Source: Lodderomyces elongisporus
Taxonomy: Eukaryota; Ascomycota; Pichiomycetes; Serinales; Debaryomycetaceae
Assembly (NCBI RefSeq): GCF_030384665.1
Contig: NC_083676.1
Coordinates: forward strand, 930,001-994,000
DNA length: 64,000 nt
Reading direction: 5' to 3'
Of this stretch, positions 31,076 to 42,324 are shown piece after piece. The translations under genes and the position numbers were made by a program. The notes beneath the pieces were generated by a model. That model ran no database searches and was not told the origin of the DNA. It saw only the letters and a list, made by a program, of their open reading frames with translations. Numbering within the stretch: position 1 is the first letter of the stretch; each line of letters starts with the position of its first letter.

Positions 31076-33385
31076 ATGAACCCAAGTTCTGATCCAGTAA
31101 TGACCACGGCCTACCAAAACTCAATGAAACCGCGTGAAGAATATGAACTAACAGAGATGTATCCCGATTTGGCTGAATCGGTACCGATGCCTGTCTTTTT
31201 TGTAATGGGAGACACAGAGTGTGACAGAGAAGATGGAACTGGTTATAAAAATGGTAAAGCTTTTAACTCAACCTCTGGTATACTCAATTTAAAGACCCCT
31301 ACATTTAAAAAAATTACATCTACTATGCCGAACGCCACTGTCAAATTCAACAAACAATTACAGGAGTTTGGATTTCAAGAACCATCCAAGATTAATAGCA
31401 AAAACAAAATACAGGACACTTACATACGACCGTTTGAAATTGCAAACACTAAAAACACAAACAAGAATGCAAGCGATTCAGAAATTGCCGTGAAACAATT
31501 CCTAGAGAGCAAGCAAATGCTAGTGGAGTATGATATGGATGAACAAGATTTCTTATTCTTGCAGGCGAGAAACAAGAAAACTACCAATGTTGTAAAGATT
31601 ACACCTGAAGTATTTGAGATATTGATTAGCGCTTTGGAAACTGAATGGACCAAATTGGAACACACAATGAATTCCATGACTGGCGGAATAGATTCCAATG
31701 GGACTGATTCGTCAAAGAAACTTCTCACAATGGGACACAATAATGAAATGTATGGAAACGATGACGGAATTGAGCCTGGTTCGATATACGACCAAAGGTG
31801 TGCCGTGTGTAACGATAGTGATTGTGATAACACCAATGCTATAGTCTTTTGTGATGGATGCGACATTGCTGTACACCAGGAATGCTATGGGGTGGCATTT
31901 ATCCCCGAAGGTTCATGGCTCTGTCGCAAGTGTATGATTAACAAGAACAAAAGCGTGACAGAATGTGTTTTTTGTCCTAGTACTACGGGAGCGTTTAAGC
32001 AGCTCGATAACAGTTTGTGGAGTCATGTGGTATGCGCACTATGGATTAATGAGTTGTATTTTGCCAATCCAATCTATATGGAACCGATTGAAGGTATAGA
32101 TGCAATACCGAAAAGCCGATGGAAGTTGGCATGTTACATTTGCAAGCAAAGGGTCGGTGCATGTATACAATGTGCCAATCGCAACTGCTTTTTAGCATAC
32201 CATGTCACTTGTGCCAAGCGGGCGGGCTTATATATGGAAATGACGCAAGGTATGAAAGGTGCACTCACCAACAAATTGACTTTGAAATCTTTTTGTGAAA
32301 AACATAGCCCGCCTCTGTTTGACACAGGTGGCGTAACAAAGGGGATAGAGCGAACAAGACGCTATTTCCGAGATACCAAGATATTGAAGCAAGAAAATGC
32401 AAAGCTCAAGACTGATCAGAAAATTGCTAATAAACTCAATGTATTCAAGTGGAAAACAGAGCAGGGCACACCCATTGCTCCCAAATTGTTTAGCGATGTC
32501 TTGGTTGGCCTAATGTATAAATTAAAGGTGGAAAATCAAGTTAGTTTACCGGAAGAGTCTTCAAGCCAAGTGCTCGAGCTTAGCAGGCTTCCCAATCGAA
32601 CTAAAGAAGACATTTACCGTGACTTGCGTAATATTGCAAATGAGATGTGCAGATACTGGTGCTTGAAGCGGGAGTCCAAGAATGGAGCTCCGTTGGTGAG
32701 AAGAAACAATAATTTAATGTCAGCCAACTCCATTGTTTATGACTCCAATAATTTGGAGAATGATACCATGAGCTCGAGCCAGATTGCAGAAAAGATTGGT
32801 TTTGCAAATTTGCTAATCGACGACATTGAAAAGCTTATATCGATAAATGGCGATAACATTGGGCGACAAGAATACCTTGCTGCCATGGAGCTACTCAATC
32901 TTGAAATTGTCAAGACGGCATATTTTCCGTTACGCACGTTTATTGAAACAGTTGTAAACTCGCTTAGACAGCGGTATGACTTTAATGGTGCTATTTTCAA
33001 TTACAAGCCTAAAGATGCATCTTGCAAAAGTCTTTTGCAGATTCTCGCAAAAAACGATCGCTTTGCTTACCATTCCATTGAAGAGTTTCAATCTGATATC
33101 AATAGCCTTAGTCTGTGCGTGTTTGCCGAGAACAGGCCCTCATTCATGGTGTATAAGCAAATGAAGAAATGGAAGAGGGATTTTGATGAGCGGGTGAAAA
33201 GTGTAGAATTTCGTGATGGAGACATTGTTCAATACCCGCGTTTGAATCTATGCGGTACTGAGACCACGTTTAAAGAGCCGAGCTATAGACGAATACTAGA
33301 TGAAAATGAGTTGAGTGAAGTAGAGGACGATGAAATAGAGTCTGAAGAAAGCAAGAAGTTGCTTACAGAGTTTTTGGCAAAGTAA
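31076..33385 (+). CDS. NTO1: Nto1, PHD-finger subunit of the NuA3 histone acetyltransferase complex
   Basis: A 769-residue protein. The N-terminal part resembles the enhancer-of-polycomb-like segment (AVKQFLESKQMLVEYDMDEQD, then a helix around LISALETEWTKLE). A canonical PHD finger starts at about residue 241 (CAVCNDSDC, VFCDGCDIAVHQECYG, WLCRKC). It is followed directly by a CVFCPS ... HVVCALWI ... CYICKQRVGACIQC ... YHVTCAKRAG extended PHD, the PHD-knuckle-PHD layout of Nto1/BRPF proteins. Nto1 links NuA3 to methylated histone H3 and supports H3K14 acetylation. Acidic C-terminus. First ATG used. Confidence 0.93.
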   Translation: MNPSSDPVMTTAYQNSMKPREEYELTEMYPDLAESVPMPVFFVMGDTECDREDGTGYKNGKAFNSTSGILNLKTPTFKKITSTMPNATVKFNKQLQEFGFQEPSKINSKNKIQDTYIRPFEIANTKNTNKNASDSEIAVKQFLESKQMLVEYDMDEQDFLFLQARNKKTTNVVKITPEVFEILISALETEWTKLEHTMNSMTGGIDSNGTDSSKKLLTMGHNNEMYGNDDGIEPGSIYDQRCAVCNDSDCDNTNAIVFCDGCDIAVHQECYGVAFIPEGSWLCRKCMINKNKSVTECVFCPSTTGAFKQLDNSLWSHVVCALWINELYFANPIYMEPIEGIDAIPKSRWKLACYICKQRVGACIQCANRNCFLAYHVTCAKRAGLYMEMTQGMKGALTNKLTLKSFCEKHSPPLFDTGGVTKGIERTRRYFRDTKILKQENAKLKTDQKIANKLNVFKWKTEQGTPIAPKLFSDVLVGLMYKLKVENQVSLPEESSSQVLELSRLPNRTKEDIYRDLRNIANEMCRYWCLKRESKNGAPLVRRNNNLMSANSIVYDSNNLENDTMSSSQIAEKIGFANLLIDDIEKLISINGDNIGRQEYLAAMELLNLEIVKTAYFPLRTFIETVVNSLRQRYDFNGAIFNYKPKDASCKSLLQILAKNDRFAYHSIEEFQSDINSLSLCVFAENRPSFMVYKQMKKWKRDFDERVKSVEFRDGDIVQYPRLNLCGTETTFKEPSYRRILDENELSEVEDDEIESEESKKLLTEFLAK

Positions 33386-34074
33386 GGATTTGTAATTATT
33401 TTTTTTTTGCTAGGAAGGAAAGAGAATGAGATTGAGGAGTAAGAAGGAAAAGTAAGAAGGAAAAGTGAGAAGGAAAAGTGAGAGGGAAAAGTGAGAGGAA
33501 AATGGACTGGGTGTGGGTGTTTTTTAGTCATTTCCATGTAATTTATCAAATGATCGACAACTTTTGGTGAAGTAATGCAAATTATTACAAAGATAAGCTC
33601 AACAATTCTACATCCCACACGTAATTTTCCATTGTAAATACTATTGTAGTCAATATTGTTCTTTTTTATTCTTTTCATCCTATTTGCAATCACATAATTT
33701 TATGGTCCATGTTATTCATAAAATAATAAGAAAAGAAACATCGTTAACAATGATCCAAATGTAGTTTTAGCTACATGGGTATACGAAACCAAAGCTCACC
33801 AAGAAACACTTGTGTGTGGAATTTTTTCTTTTATTCATTTTCATCATTTCCACGCATGAATTATTACACGTTTGAAAGTTTTGTAAATCTTGTAGATACC
33901 AAATTCACAGGCTCACATCAACTTTTCGCGAATCTTGTTTATTTTGGTTTTTGTTTTTTTTTTTATTATTATTTTTTTTTTATTTTTTATTTAATTTATT
34001 ATTTTCAGTAGTCGTGGCGGGTAGAGGAGATTAGGCGTGAAGGGAACGAAGGGATCAACTTTTGATAATCTTTT

Positions 34075-34110
<36 letters not shown>

Positions 34111-34779
34111 ATACATACACAGTGCTCTTGACTGTGTTATTCAATACACGCCGCTTAGGGGGAGAGAGAGAGAGAGAGAAAAAATATATATATAAAAAAT
34201 AGAAAAAGATAAACAAATGCCAAAGTTGTTGCAATAAATAAACAAAAAGTGGGCTGCCAAACTTTCCGTAAAAAAGACCCCATCAAAGATTTCTCACCAT
34301 CAGAGGGTTTAGAAAAATTCACATACAGTAGAGGGTATTTGCTCATTATCAACCTATAAGGTTTGTCATTCGTTTATTCCAGCATCCCCACTGTTCATTT
34401 AGGCTTCCTTAGTCCTCCGATTTTGATTCCTATTCTTCCTACAAACACAAGCATACCCACTCATACACACATATTTACATTTACATTCACAAATATACAC
34501 CTACACACGCAGAGAAAGAGACAGAGAGAGAGAGGGAGGAAGAGAGCCCAATTTTCTTTTCGAATCCAACTACCCTACATTCCTTTGATAAATACCATTT
34601 ACCAGATTCATTCGCTGGCTGATTTTGCAACCACCTCGATCTGTAACTATTCACATTTGTTTATTTTTTTTAAAAAAAACCCCAAAATATACATTTCTCA
34701 GGTTGGCCAAGGCAGATTTTCAAGTGTGAAAGGAGGAGCAAGTGATTAGAAATATAGCTACAAAAGATACAAAAAGCGA
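33386..34779. promoter_or_regulatory. TEC1 promoter and NTO1 3' flank
   Basis: 1.4 kb without a credible gene. Contains (GGAAAAGTGAGA)-type repeats at 33445-33500, long T runs near 33952-34000, (CA)n at about 34075-34108 and (GA)n at 34161-34179 and 34513-34540. Long AT-rich promoters are usual for filamentation regulators. Confidence 0.6.
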
Positions 34780-35732
34780 ATGAGTTTTCAGAGCATCAAC
34801 CCCAGAGTTGATAATCTGTCAATTTATACCGAACGTGAAAACTATAATGAGAATAGTGCTCAGATAAGGAGCCCTGCCATTAAGCAAACTAATACACCAA
34901 CCTCGGTATCCCGTCTGAAATCAAAACACTCTCATAAAAGAAGAGCAAGGCTACCTATAATCGTTGATGTAGCTCTTGATAGAAATGGTAAACAAGTTTA
35001 TCAAGTTCACGAGACTACCAAATTGGTACGACTGGAAATGCCCAAATCCCTAAGCTTTTCTTCCAACTACCATGTGGGACAAGATGGAACTGTCACTCAG
35101 CCTCATGCTATGCCTAATGCTATGCCAAATACTATGCCACATTCTATGCCACATTCTATGCCTCATACCATGCCTCATACCATGCCTAATGCTAATTTGC
35201 CAAATACTGACCTACTTGCAGATAAAAGCAGTGGCTTGCAACATTATAAGTCTCAACAACACACTTCATCATATGCAGCTTCGCCTGCACATACCCACCT
35301 TATTGACGATGACATTTGGTCCCAGGATGTTGAACGCGCATTTGAGCATGTCCTTCAGTTTATACCCAAAAGCAACTCAAACAAGATCAAGATCGCTGGT
35401 AGATCGTGTGGTCGAAATGAATTGATTTCGGATTATATTTATGCTAAAACTGGGAAACGGAGAACTAAAAAACAAGTATCGTCGCATATACAAGTCATCA
35501 AGAATTTGGGGCAAAAGACTTCCATCATACAATTGATAAATGACGGGCCCACATTTTCAAATGAAGAAGATAAGGAGAAGATGATGAAAATTTTCGAAAA
35601 GGTGTTTACCAGGATATACCTCGATATGTCAATTGGAGTTGATGATGTGCGAAGAGGAAGTTTGATGGATGATGAACAAGAGGATGAAGTTTCTAAAAGT
35701 CAACAGAGGCGCCGGAGAAGAAGGACAAAGAT

Positions 35733-35768
<36 letters not shown>

Positions 35769-36649
35769 GACAACGCTAACAGGCAATAACAATAGCGATA
35801 TAGATGCATCGAATATTGTGGTAAATCAATTCGCAATGTCGTTACAAAAAGAGCCTGATCATTCTAGTTGTTCACTATTGACCAAGTTTACTTCACTTGC
35901 GACGGATTTACCTAAAAAACAATTCAATCCCGAAATTTTTGTAAAGTTCCCCGATATGCGCGAATTTGTACACCGACCCAATATTGCAGTGATCCATAAT
36001 ACCGTGAACCTTTTCATTCCCGAAATACCGACCGATAAAGAAGTTGCCAGTCTCGACTCTATGTATGAACTTCGAAGCACACCAAATACTATTGAACTGG
36101 CCAAACTGACCAAACTGACCAAACTGTTCAACTCATTTACTAGTATTTACTCATTTGGTAAGCCCGTTTTCAAGTTTGAAGATTCCCATTTCAAGCTTTA
36201 TGAAAAACGCAACTTTCTTCCTGAGTTTTGGAAGCCATTTTTATGCTCTTTAGCTGGTACCAGCTCGTCAAATCTAGATTTAATTTTCAGCGGGTTAACG
36301 ATGAAACAAATCATTTACGAGTCAAAGGGCTTGAAGCATGAACATGACTCAAGTTACACCTCAAAATCAAGGATACGCGTCATTTTACTTTGGGAATTTA
36401 GTCGTGTGCATAGACTCGAGGATGGTTTTACTACTTCCATTCCAATCTTGTTAAAAACACCAGATATGCCAAGCTTATTGAATCCAGACATAGGCGACGA
36501 ATTTCAAAGAATTGATAGAAACATGGGCCGAGGAACTTTCGAGGCCACTAATTTGCCTCTCTCCGTGACAGATAAACCTAACAATAACGAAAACATTCTG
36601 CAAAGACAAGTATCGGGTCCAGCTATACCACCACCATTACCACTAGGAG

Positions 36650-36705
<56 letters not shown>

Positions 36706-37080
36706 ACAACGATTCCAGCTGCTCCTATAGCTGCATCATCTTTAAGCTCGGCTCATGTACCCAGCCATCTACCTGCTTTTGTACCTGGCCAAGGTTTGGC
36801 TCTTGCTCGAGACCAATCTGGGTATGTGTGGAGGCATCCTCTAACACATCACCCTAACAGTCAACTCGTCAACCAATCACTGATCCAAAATCAGTTTCAG
36901 TTTCTATCGTCTCAACAACAAGGTTACCCACCAAATGTCAACTATGCTAATCCAAATAGTGGTCAAATAGTTTACTTTGACCATCCTCTGTCTATGGAGA
37001 CTCATCATACGTATAGTGGTACCAATTATGTTCCCGAAGAACACTATCAACCTACCGGCGATGAGTATCACCATCAGTGA
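34780..37080 (+). CDS. TEC1: TEA/ATTS transcription factor Tec1
   Basis: A 766-residue protein with a TEA/ATTS DNA-binding domain at about residues 175-250: DDDIWSQDVERAFEHVLQF, GRSCGRNELISDYIYAKTGK and RTKKQVSSHIQVIKNL. Tec1 controls filamentous growth, cell adhesion and biofilm genes. Odd features: a [H/N]-[A/S/T]-Met-Pro tetrapeptide repeat from residue 109, encoded by a 12-bp repeat at about 35104-35208; an Arg-rich patch followed by (Thr-Ala-Thr)n; and an Ala-Thr repeat near residues 623-645 encoded by (GCAACA)n. The middle region (about 360-560) is non-repetitive and probably a conserved regulatory domain. ATG at 34780 is the first in frame. Confidence 0.94.
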
Positions 37081-37876
37081 TTGATGGATATCTTATCACA
37101 GGTGACGATTGTTTTACCCCTTCATTTCGTAGATTTACTTTCATTTTAAAATTAGTATTATTATTAATATATAAGCCGTATTTATTTATGCATTATATCT
37201 ATGCGTTATGTTTTTTTTTCCAAGGGGAAGGCAACAATTGCATTCTCTGTTCATAAACATTGAATATATAGATTCTACAAAAGAATAAATGAATGAAAAA
37301 GGGAAAAGGAAAAAGGAGAAAAGAAAAAGGAAAAACAAAAGGAAACGAAAGAAACTAGTGGAAAACATGAGAAAATTTCACTCTAAATCCGTATCCATGG
37401 AAAACCAATGGTAGGTAAAAGATAAATTGGTTATCGAGGGCCGTTTCCTTTTTATTTGAAATAGGGTCTTGCATTTGACTTGTTTGCAACTAATGTTCAT
37501 TTTCTGCCTTAACATTTTTTTTTTGATTTTTTTCTTTTTTGTTTGGTTTTGTCTACTTTGATTTCGCATTTTTGCAACTCCTTCTCTACTCCACACTAAG
37601 ATTGGAAAATTGTATATATGTATATATATTATGTATATATTTTCTGACTCCTTTTTTTTTTCTCTTGCCCGCACTATTCTTATCGTACCCTTTGGTGAAT
37701 GAAGGAGATGTTGTGAAACATCTTTGCAACTTTTTTAGACTTGTATCTTGAATTTTCGAATCTTTCAGATCCTCTATCCATACTCCTATATAACAAACAT
37801 ACAATACTACTTTCAAACTTTTTTTACATCTTCCTTCCCCCCCCCCGCAAAATTATATATACACACACACATATCG
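37081..37876. promoter_or_regulatory. ADE2 promoter with Bas1/Gcn4-type TGACTC site
   Basis: Contains TGACTC at 37645-37650, about 230 bp upstream of the ADE2 ATG, matching the Bas1/Pho2 (and Gcn4 half-site) element that controls purine genes in yeasts. A C10 run lies at 37837-37846, just before the start. The first part is the TEC1 3' flank. Open frame continues upstream of the ATG to a TTG at 37748 but is low-complexity and outside the conserved protein. Confidence 0.55.
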
Positions 37877-39583
37877 ATGGATAGCAAAAGTATTGGAATT
37901 CTTGGAGGCGGCCAGCTTGGTCGTATGATTGTTGAAGCAGCACACCGTCTCAATATCAAAACAGTAATTCTTGATGCTCCTGAATCGCCAGCTAAACAAA
38001 TTAACGCATTGGATGAACATGTTGATGGTTCATTTACTGACTACTCTTCAATCGAGAAATTGGCTGAGAAAGTTGATATCCTCACTGTTGAGATTGAACA
38101 TGTTGATGTTGATGCATTGAAAAGGATTCAGACCAAATTCCCCAAAATAGAAATCTATCCATTACCAGAAACAATCAAGTTGATCCAGGACAAATATTTA
38201 CAAAAACAGCACTTGATACAGCATGGTGTTGCCGTAACAGAATCTCAAGCCGTTGCCGAGAATAGTGCTGCAGATTTGGAAAAGATTGGGGAAGAATATG
38301 GCTACCCATTCATGTTGAAATCGCGCACATTGGCCTATGATGGAAGAGGCAACTTTGTTGTCAAGGACAAGTCGTATATCCCAAAAGCGTTGGAATTTTT
38401 AGCGGAGCGTCCCTTGTATGCCGAGAAATGGTGTCCATTCACCATGGAATTAGCCGTGATGGTTGTAAGATCAATTGAAGGAGAAGTATTTGCTTATCCT
38501 ACAGTGGAAACTGTACACCAGAACAATATCTGCCACTTGGTTTATGCACCAGCTAGAATCACTGACACGTTGGCTAAAAAGGCTCAGTTACTTGCACAGA
38601 ATGCAGTGAAGTCCTTCCCTGGATGTGGTATCTTTGGTGTTGAGATGTTTTTGTTACCTAGTGGAGAGTTGCTCATCAATGAAATCGCACCAAGACCACA
38701 CAATTCCGGACACTATACTATTGATGCGTGTGTTACGTCGCAATTTGAAGCACATGTTAGAGCAGTCGCTGGTTTACCTATGCCCAAAGGTTTTACTGAT
38801 TTTTCAACCTCCATCACCAATGCCATTATGTTGAATGTGTTGGGAGACAAGGAGACCCCAAATAAGGAGTTGGAAACTTGCCGAAGAGCATTAGAGACAC
38901 CTCATGCATCGGTTTACTTGTACGGCAAGACGACTCGTCCTGAAAGGAAAATGGGACATATCAATATTGTCTCGTCATCAATGGGTGATGCAGAAAATCG
39001 GTTATCGTACATCATGGGAGAGAGCAAGAAAATACCTGAGGTTCCAGAGTCGGAAAGAGTTCAACCATTGGTTGGAATAATTATGGGTTCTGACTCGGAC
39101 TTGCCAGTGATGGCTGTTGGTGCACGTATCTTGAAACAATTTAATGTACCATTTGAAGTCACCATTGTTAGTGCACATCGTACACCACACCGTATGTCGC
39201 AATATGCAATTGACGCGCCAAAGCGTGGTTTGAAATGTATTATTGCCGGTGCTGGAGGTGCTGCTCATTTACCGGGAATGGTTGCAGCAATGACACCATT
39301 ACCTGTGATTGGTGTGCCTGTGAAGGGTTCAACTTTGGATGGTGTGGATTCGTTGCATTCGATAGTCCAGATGCCAAGAGGCATACCTGTTGCCACTGTT
39401 GCCATAAATAACAGTACAAACGCCGCGTTATTGGCGATCAGGATTCTTGGTGCAGCCGATTCACACTGGTTGAATGAAATGAGCACGTATATGAACAACA
39501 TGGAATCTGAGGTTTTGGGAAAGGCAGAGGTATTGGAAGATATCGGGTACGAAGACTACCTTACTGATAAGCTCAAAAAGTGA
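37877..39583 (+). CDS. ADE2: Phosphoribosylaminoimidazole carboxylase
   Basis: 568 residues from the ATG at 37877, the same length class as yeast Ade2 (571). It carboxylates AIR in purine synthesis. The N-terminal PurK-like ATP-grasp domain starts [17 protein letters not shown] and includes [16 protein letters not shown] and [15 protein letters not shown]. The C-terminal PurE-like domain (from about residue 395) has [31 protein letters not shown] and [16 protein letters not shown] scanned the whole frame for CTG and found no in-frame CTG codon. The upstream extension to 37748 starts with TTG, has no family similarity, and is excluded. Confidence 0.97.
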   Translation: MDSKSIGILGGGQLGRMIVEAAHRLNIKTVILDAPESPAKQINALDEHVDGSFTDYSSIEKLAEKVDILTVEIEHVDVDALKRIQTKFPKIEIYPLPETIKLIQDKYLQKQHLIQHGVAVTESQAVAENSAADLEKIGEEYGYPFMLKSRTLAYDGRGNFVVKDKSYIPKALEFLAERPLYAEKWCPFTMELAVMVVRSIEGEVFAYPTVETVHQNNICHLVYAPARITDTLAKKAQLLAQNAVKSFPGCGIFGVEMFLLPSGELLINEIAPRPHNSGHYTIDACVTSQFEAHVRAVAGLPMPKGFTDFSTSITNAIMLNVLGDKETPNKELETCRRALETPHASVYLYGKTTRPERKMGHINIVSSSMGDAENRLSYIMGESKKIPEVPESERVQPLVGIIMGSDSDLPVMAVGARILKQFNVPFEVTIVSAHRTPHRMSQYAIDAPKRGLKCIIAGAGGAAHLPGMVAAMTPLPVIGVPVKGSTLDGVDSLHSIVQMPRGIPVATVAINNSTNAALLAIRILGAADSHWLNEMSTYMNNMESEVLGKAEVLEDIGYEDYLTDKLKK

Positions 39584-40010
39584 TTAGCTAAAAAATAAAA
39601 ACAAAAACAAAAACAAAAATAAAAAACAGAGATAAAATTAGTAAATGAATAAGAGAAGGAAAGTAAATGAATAGAGAAATAGAAAGAGAGATAAAGAAAT
39701 ATCGATATTGTCATTTGTGTAGATGTGCAAAATTCAATATTTAAATTAGCAAAGTTAACAAAGTCATTTAAGTTAACAAGATGTATGACGTTAACAAGAT
39801 TTATGAAGTTAACAAGATTTATAAAATTAAAAAAAAAATATTAAATTGTAAAAACATATTAATGTACAGATTGAATTGAAATCAGCTTTTGTTTGATGCA
39901 TTCGTAACTCATAAAAGATGTTTGAGCTTAAGCAGCTCCATGGAAGAAAAAAACCAAGTAAAGTTTCGTGATCCTTGAATGATGGGTAGGAATAAAAGAA
40001 GCAGTTGAAT
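39584..40010. other. Convergent intergenic spacer (ADE2 / YBL028C-like)
   Basis: AT-rich 3' flanks with A-rich AAAACA repeats at about 39593-39620 and a GTTAACAAGATTTATGAA-type imperfect repeat at about 39750-39830. No gene seen. Confidence 0.65.
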
Positions 40011-40352
40011 TTAAAATTTCATAACCTTTTTCTTGACTCTTTTTTTCAACTGATCCTGCTTGTATCGCTGAGAATTGGAACTTCTCCAACCAGAGGTGCT
40101 AATCTTCTTTTCTTTCTTCTCTGCATCAACATCCATTGCTGCTGCTGCTGCTGCATCAGTAGCATCAGAAGCATCCTTATCCTTGCCTTCGTTCTCTTTT
40201 TCCTCTTTCTTTTTTGCTTCTTGCTTCAATGTCTCTTGATGTAACTTTTCTGCTATCCTCTGGTTCCTTGCATCGACGAATTTGGCAAATTCACCTTTAC
40301 GTTTAACAGATTTTGCTTGAAGCTTCGACTTTGACCTAAGTGATTTAGCCAT
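40011..40352 (-). CDS. Small basic ribosome-biogenesis protein, YBL028C/LLPH-like
   Basis: 113 residues from the ATG at 40352. The N-terminus MAKSLRSKSKLQAKSVKRKG is the family signature of the UPF0642/LLPH group (yeast YBL028C), followed by FAKFVDARNQRIAEKLHQE, an Ala/Asp/Lys-rich variable middle and a basic C-terminus. Members are small nucleolar proteins associated with pre-60S particles. A longer frame to 40424 would have to start at TTG and is rejected. PAC-like GATGAG motifs lie about 125-145 bp upstream, and a Cbf1/Tbf1 pair further up. Confidence 0.85.
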   Translation of the reverse strand: MAKSLRSKSKLQAKSVKRKGEFAKFVDARNQRIAEKLHQETLKQEAKKKEEKENEGKDKDASDATDAAAAAAMDVDAEKKEKKISTSGWRSSNSQRYKQDQLKKRVKKKVMKF

Positions 40353-41156
40353 TTGTTGTAGATTGATTGTGTTGATGATATATGCTATAGAAATAGATGC
40401 AATAAGTTGTATTGTCAAACTCAAACCTCTAACTTCAAAACTAGCTGATCTGACCTATATATCAATATTAAATGAGATGAGCTTTTAGATGAGATGGGAT
40501 ATGCAGGATGCGATATGTATTCTGTGCTCGCTGCTCTATGCTCTATCTGTGTTCTGTTATCCGTATTCCATATCCTCTATTTTGATGTGTAAATATAAGC
40601 ATCACACTAATCTAAGTAAATGCAAGTTGTCAAAACTGTCACGTGTTTACAAAGATATTTAGGGCTTTACATTGTTTAATTTTTAAATATTCAAATTTTT
40701 TTTCAAGTATTCAAAGATTCAGGGTAAAAAAAAAACAAAGAGAAAGAGTGCGACACATAGTTAACTTTGTAAATAGAGTGAGAGAAAATGTACAATAGTA
40801 TAGGTTTTGTGTATGTCTTTATATATGGTGGACAGAAATAATAGTAGTGAAATTGGAAAGGGGGGGAGAAAAAACAAACAGAGAGAGAGAGAGAGAGAGA
40901 AAAAAAAAATATTACTACCTCAAAAAAGAAATATAGTACAGAGAGAGAGAGAGGAGAGAGAGTCACAATTAATTGTAAAGGGAGAGTCAACACCCACATA
41001 GTTAAGAAAACTTTGATCTACTCACACGACTAGCTGAGTGCGAAGGAAGAAAAAAAAATTGTGAAGCTACTATCACTTCAAATTTTATTCCACTAGAGAT
41101 TGGAAAAAGAGGTTCTCTTAACACTTAGTTTGCAAGACAACACTACAAGGGGAAAA
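40353..41156. promoter_or_regulatory. Divergent promoter of the YBL028C-like gene and RPL19
   Basis: PAC-like GAGATGAGCT (40475-40484) and TAGATGAGAT (40488-40497); Cbf1-type GTCACGTG (40638-40645); and TTTAGGGC (40658-40665), which contains the Tbf1 core TTAGGG. In Candida, Tbf1 and Cbf1 drive ribosomal protein genes (established knowledge), so this is a coherent ribosomal control region between a 60S protein gene and a 60S assembly gene. (GA)n tracts at 40878-40900 and 40939-40961. Confidence 0.6.
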
Positions 41157-42324
41157 ATGTATGTTCAACAAACCACTAGCAGGCCATCTGGATATGAAGA
41201 AATGAGGAAAAGAGTAAGAACGAGAGGAAAAGATTGAGTGGGAATGAGCTGAAGAGGAATCAATGACGGGAAAGTGTGAATCAAGGAGTTTGGAGAAATG
41301 AGATTGCTTGGAAATGGAGAGCCATTATCAATTTGGAAGGCAAACGAGTCCATCTCATTCTTTAGCAGAATGAATTAGATTTTGAATGGATTACGAGATT
41401 GTGTTTACGGCTTGATCGAGTGCTTTACCAAAACACTTTGAGAGAAATCTTGGCTATGGAGGTCATTAGACTTTGAATCTCATCAAGTTTTTTTTTGACC
41501 GGTGGCAATAATCAATTTTTTTTTCTCTTATTTCCTTGCTCGTCACTTGATTTCAATATTTCACCGCCAATACTACCACAACAACGATCAACGATCAACT
41601 ATCAGCTTTCCCGTCTTTTTTTTCCTCTTTAACTTTTTCATACAAGCAATGCCTGGCTTTTTGATCCTTTTTCTTTTTCTTTTTCTTTTTCTTTCTAGGT
41701 CCAAAGATAAATACTTGAATTTCTGATTACTAACTAATATTTTTTTTCTTGTTCAGGGCTAATTTAAGAACTCAAAAGAGACTCGCCGCAAGTGTCGTTG
41801 GTGTTGGTAAGAGAAAGATTTGGCTCGATCCTAATGAGACCACTGAAATCTCCAACGCTAACTCTCGTGCTGCTATTCGTAAATTGTACAAGAACGGTAC
41901 TATTGTTAAGAAGCCAAACACTGTCCACTCCCGTTCCAGAGCTAGAGCTTTGAAAGAATCCAAGGCTCAAGGTAGACACATGGGTTACGGTAAGAGAAAG
42001 GGTACCAAGGATGCTCGTATGCCACAACAAGTTTTGTGGATGAGAAGATTGAGAGTGTTGAGAAAATTGTTGGCCAAGTACAGAGATGCTGGTAAGATTG
42101 ACAAGCACCTTTACCACAACTTGTACAAGGCTGCTAAGGGTAACACATTCAAGCACAAGAGATCATTGGTTGAGCACATCATCACCGCTAAGGCTGAGGC
42201 ATTGCGTGAGAAGGCATTGAAAGACGAGGCTGAAGCTAGAAGAGTCAGAAACAGAGCTGCTAGAGAAAGAAGACAACAAAGAATTGCTGAAAAGAGAGAA
42301 GCTTTGTTTGCTGAAGAAGCTTAA
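41157..42324 (+). CDS. RPL19A: 60S ribosomal protein L19 (eL19), intron within the start codon
   Basis: Spliced from exon 1 of only two bases (AT, 41157-41158) and exon 2 at 41757-42324, giving 189 residues, exactly the length of yeast Rpl19. The 598-nt intron (41159-41756) has donor GTATGT, branch site GATTACTAAC and acceptor TTCAG. Joining AT to GGCT creates ATG GCT, so the protein starts [21 protein letters not shown] as in all eL19. In Saccharomyces RPL19 the intron sits at the same place, which supports the model. eL19 is a conserved large-subunit protein with an extended C-terminal helix that bridges the subunits. Codon use is strongly biased, as expected for a highly expressed gene. 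Confidence 0.95.

Noticed and set aside
34363..34749. 128-codon frame upstream of TEC1
   Set aside because: Starts at TTG, is Thr/His/Ile-rich read-through of AC and CA repeats, and lies in the TEC1 promoter/leader.
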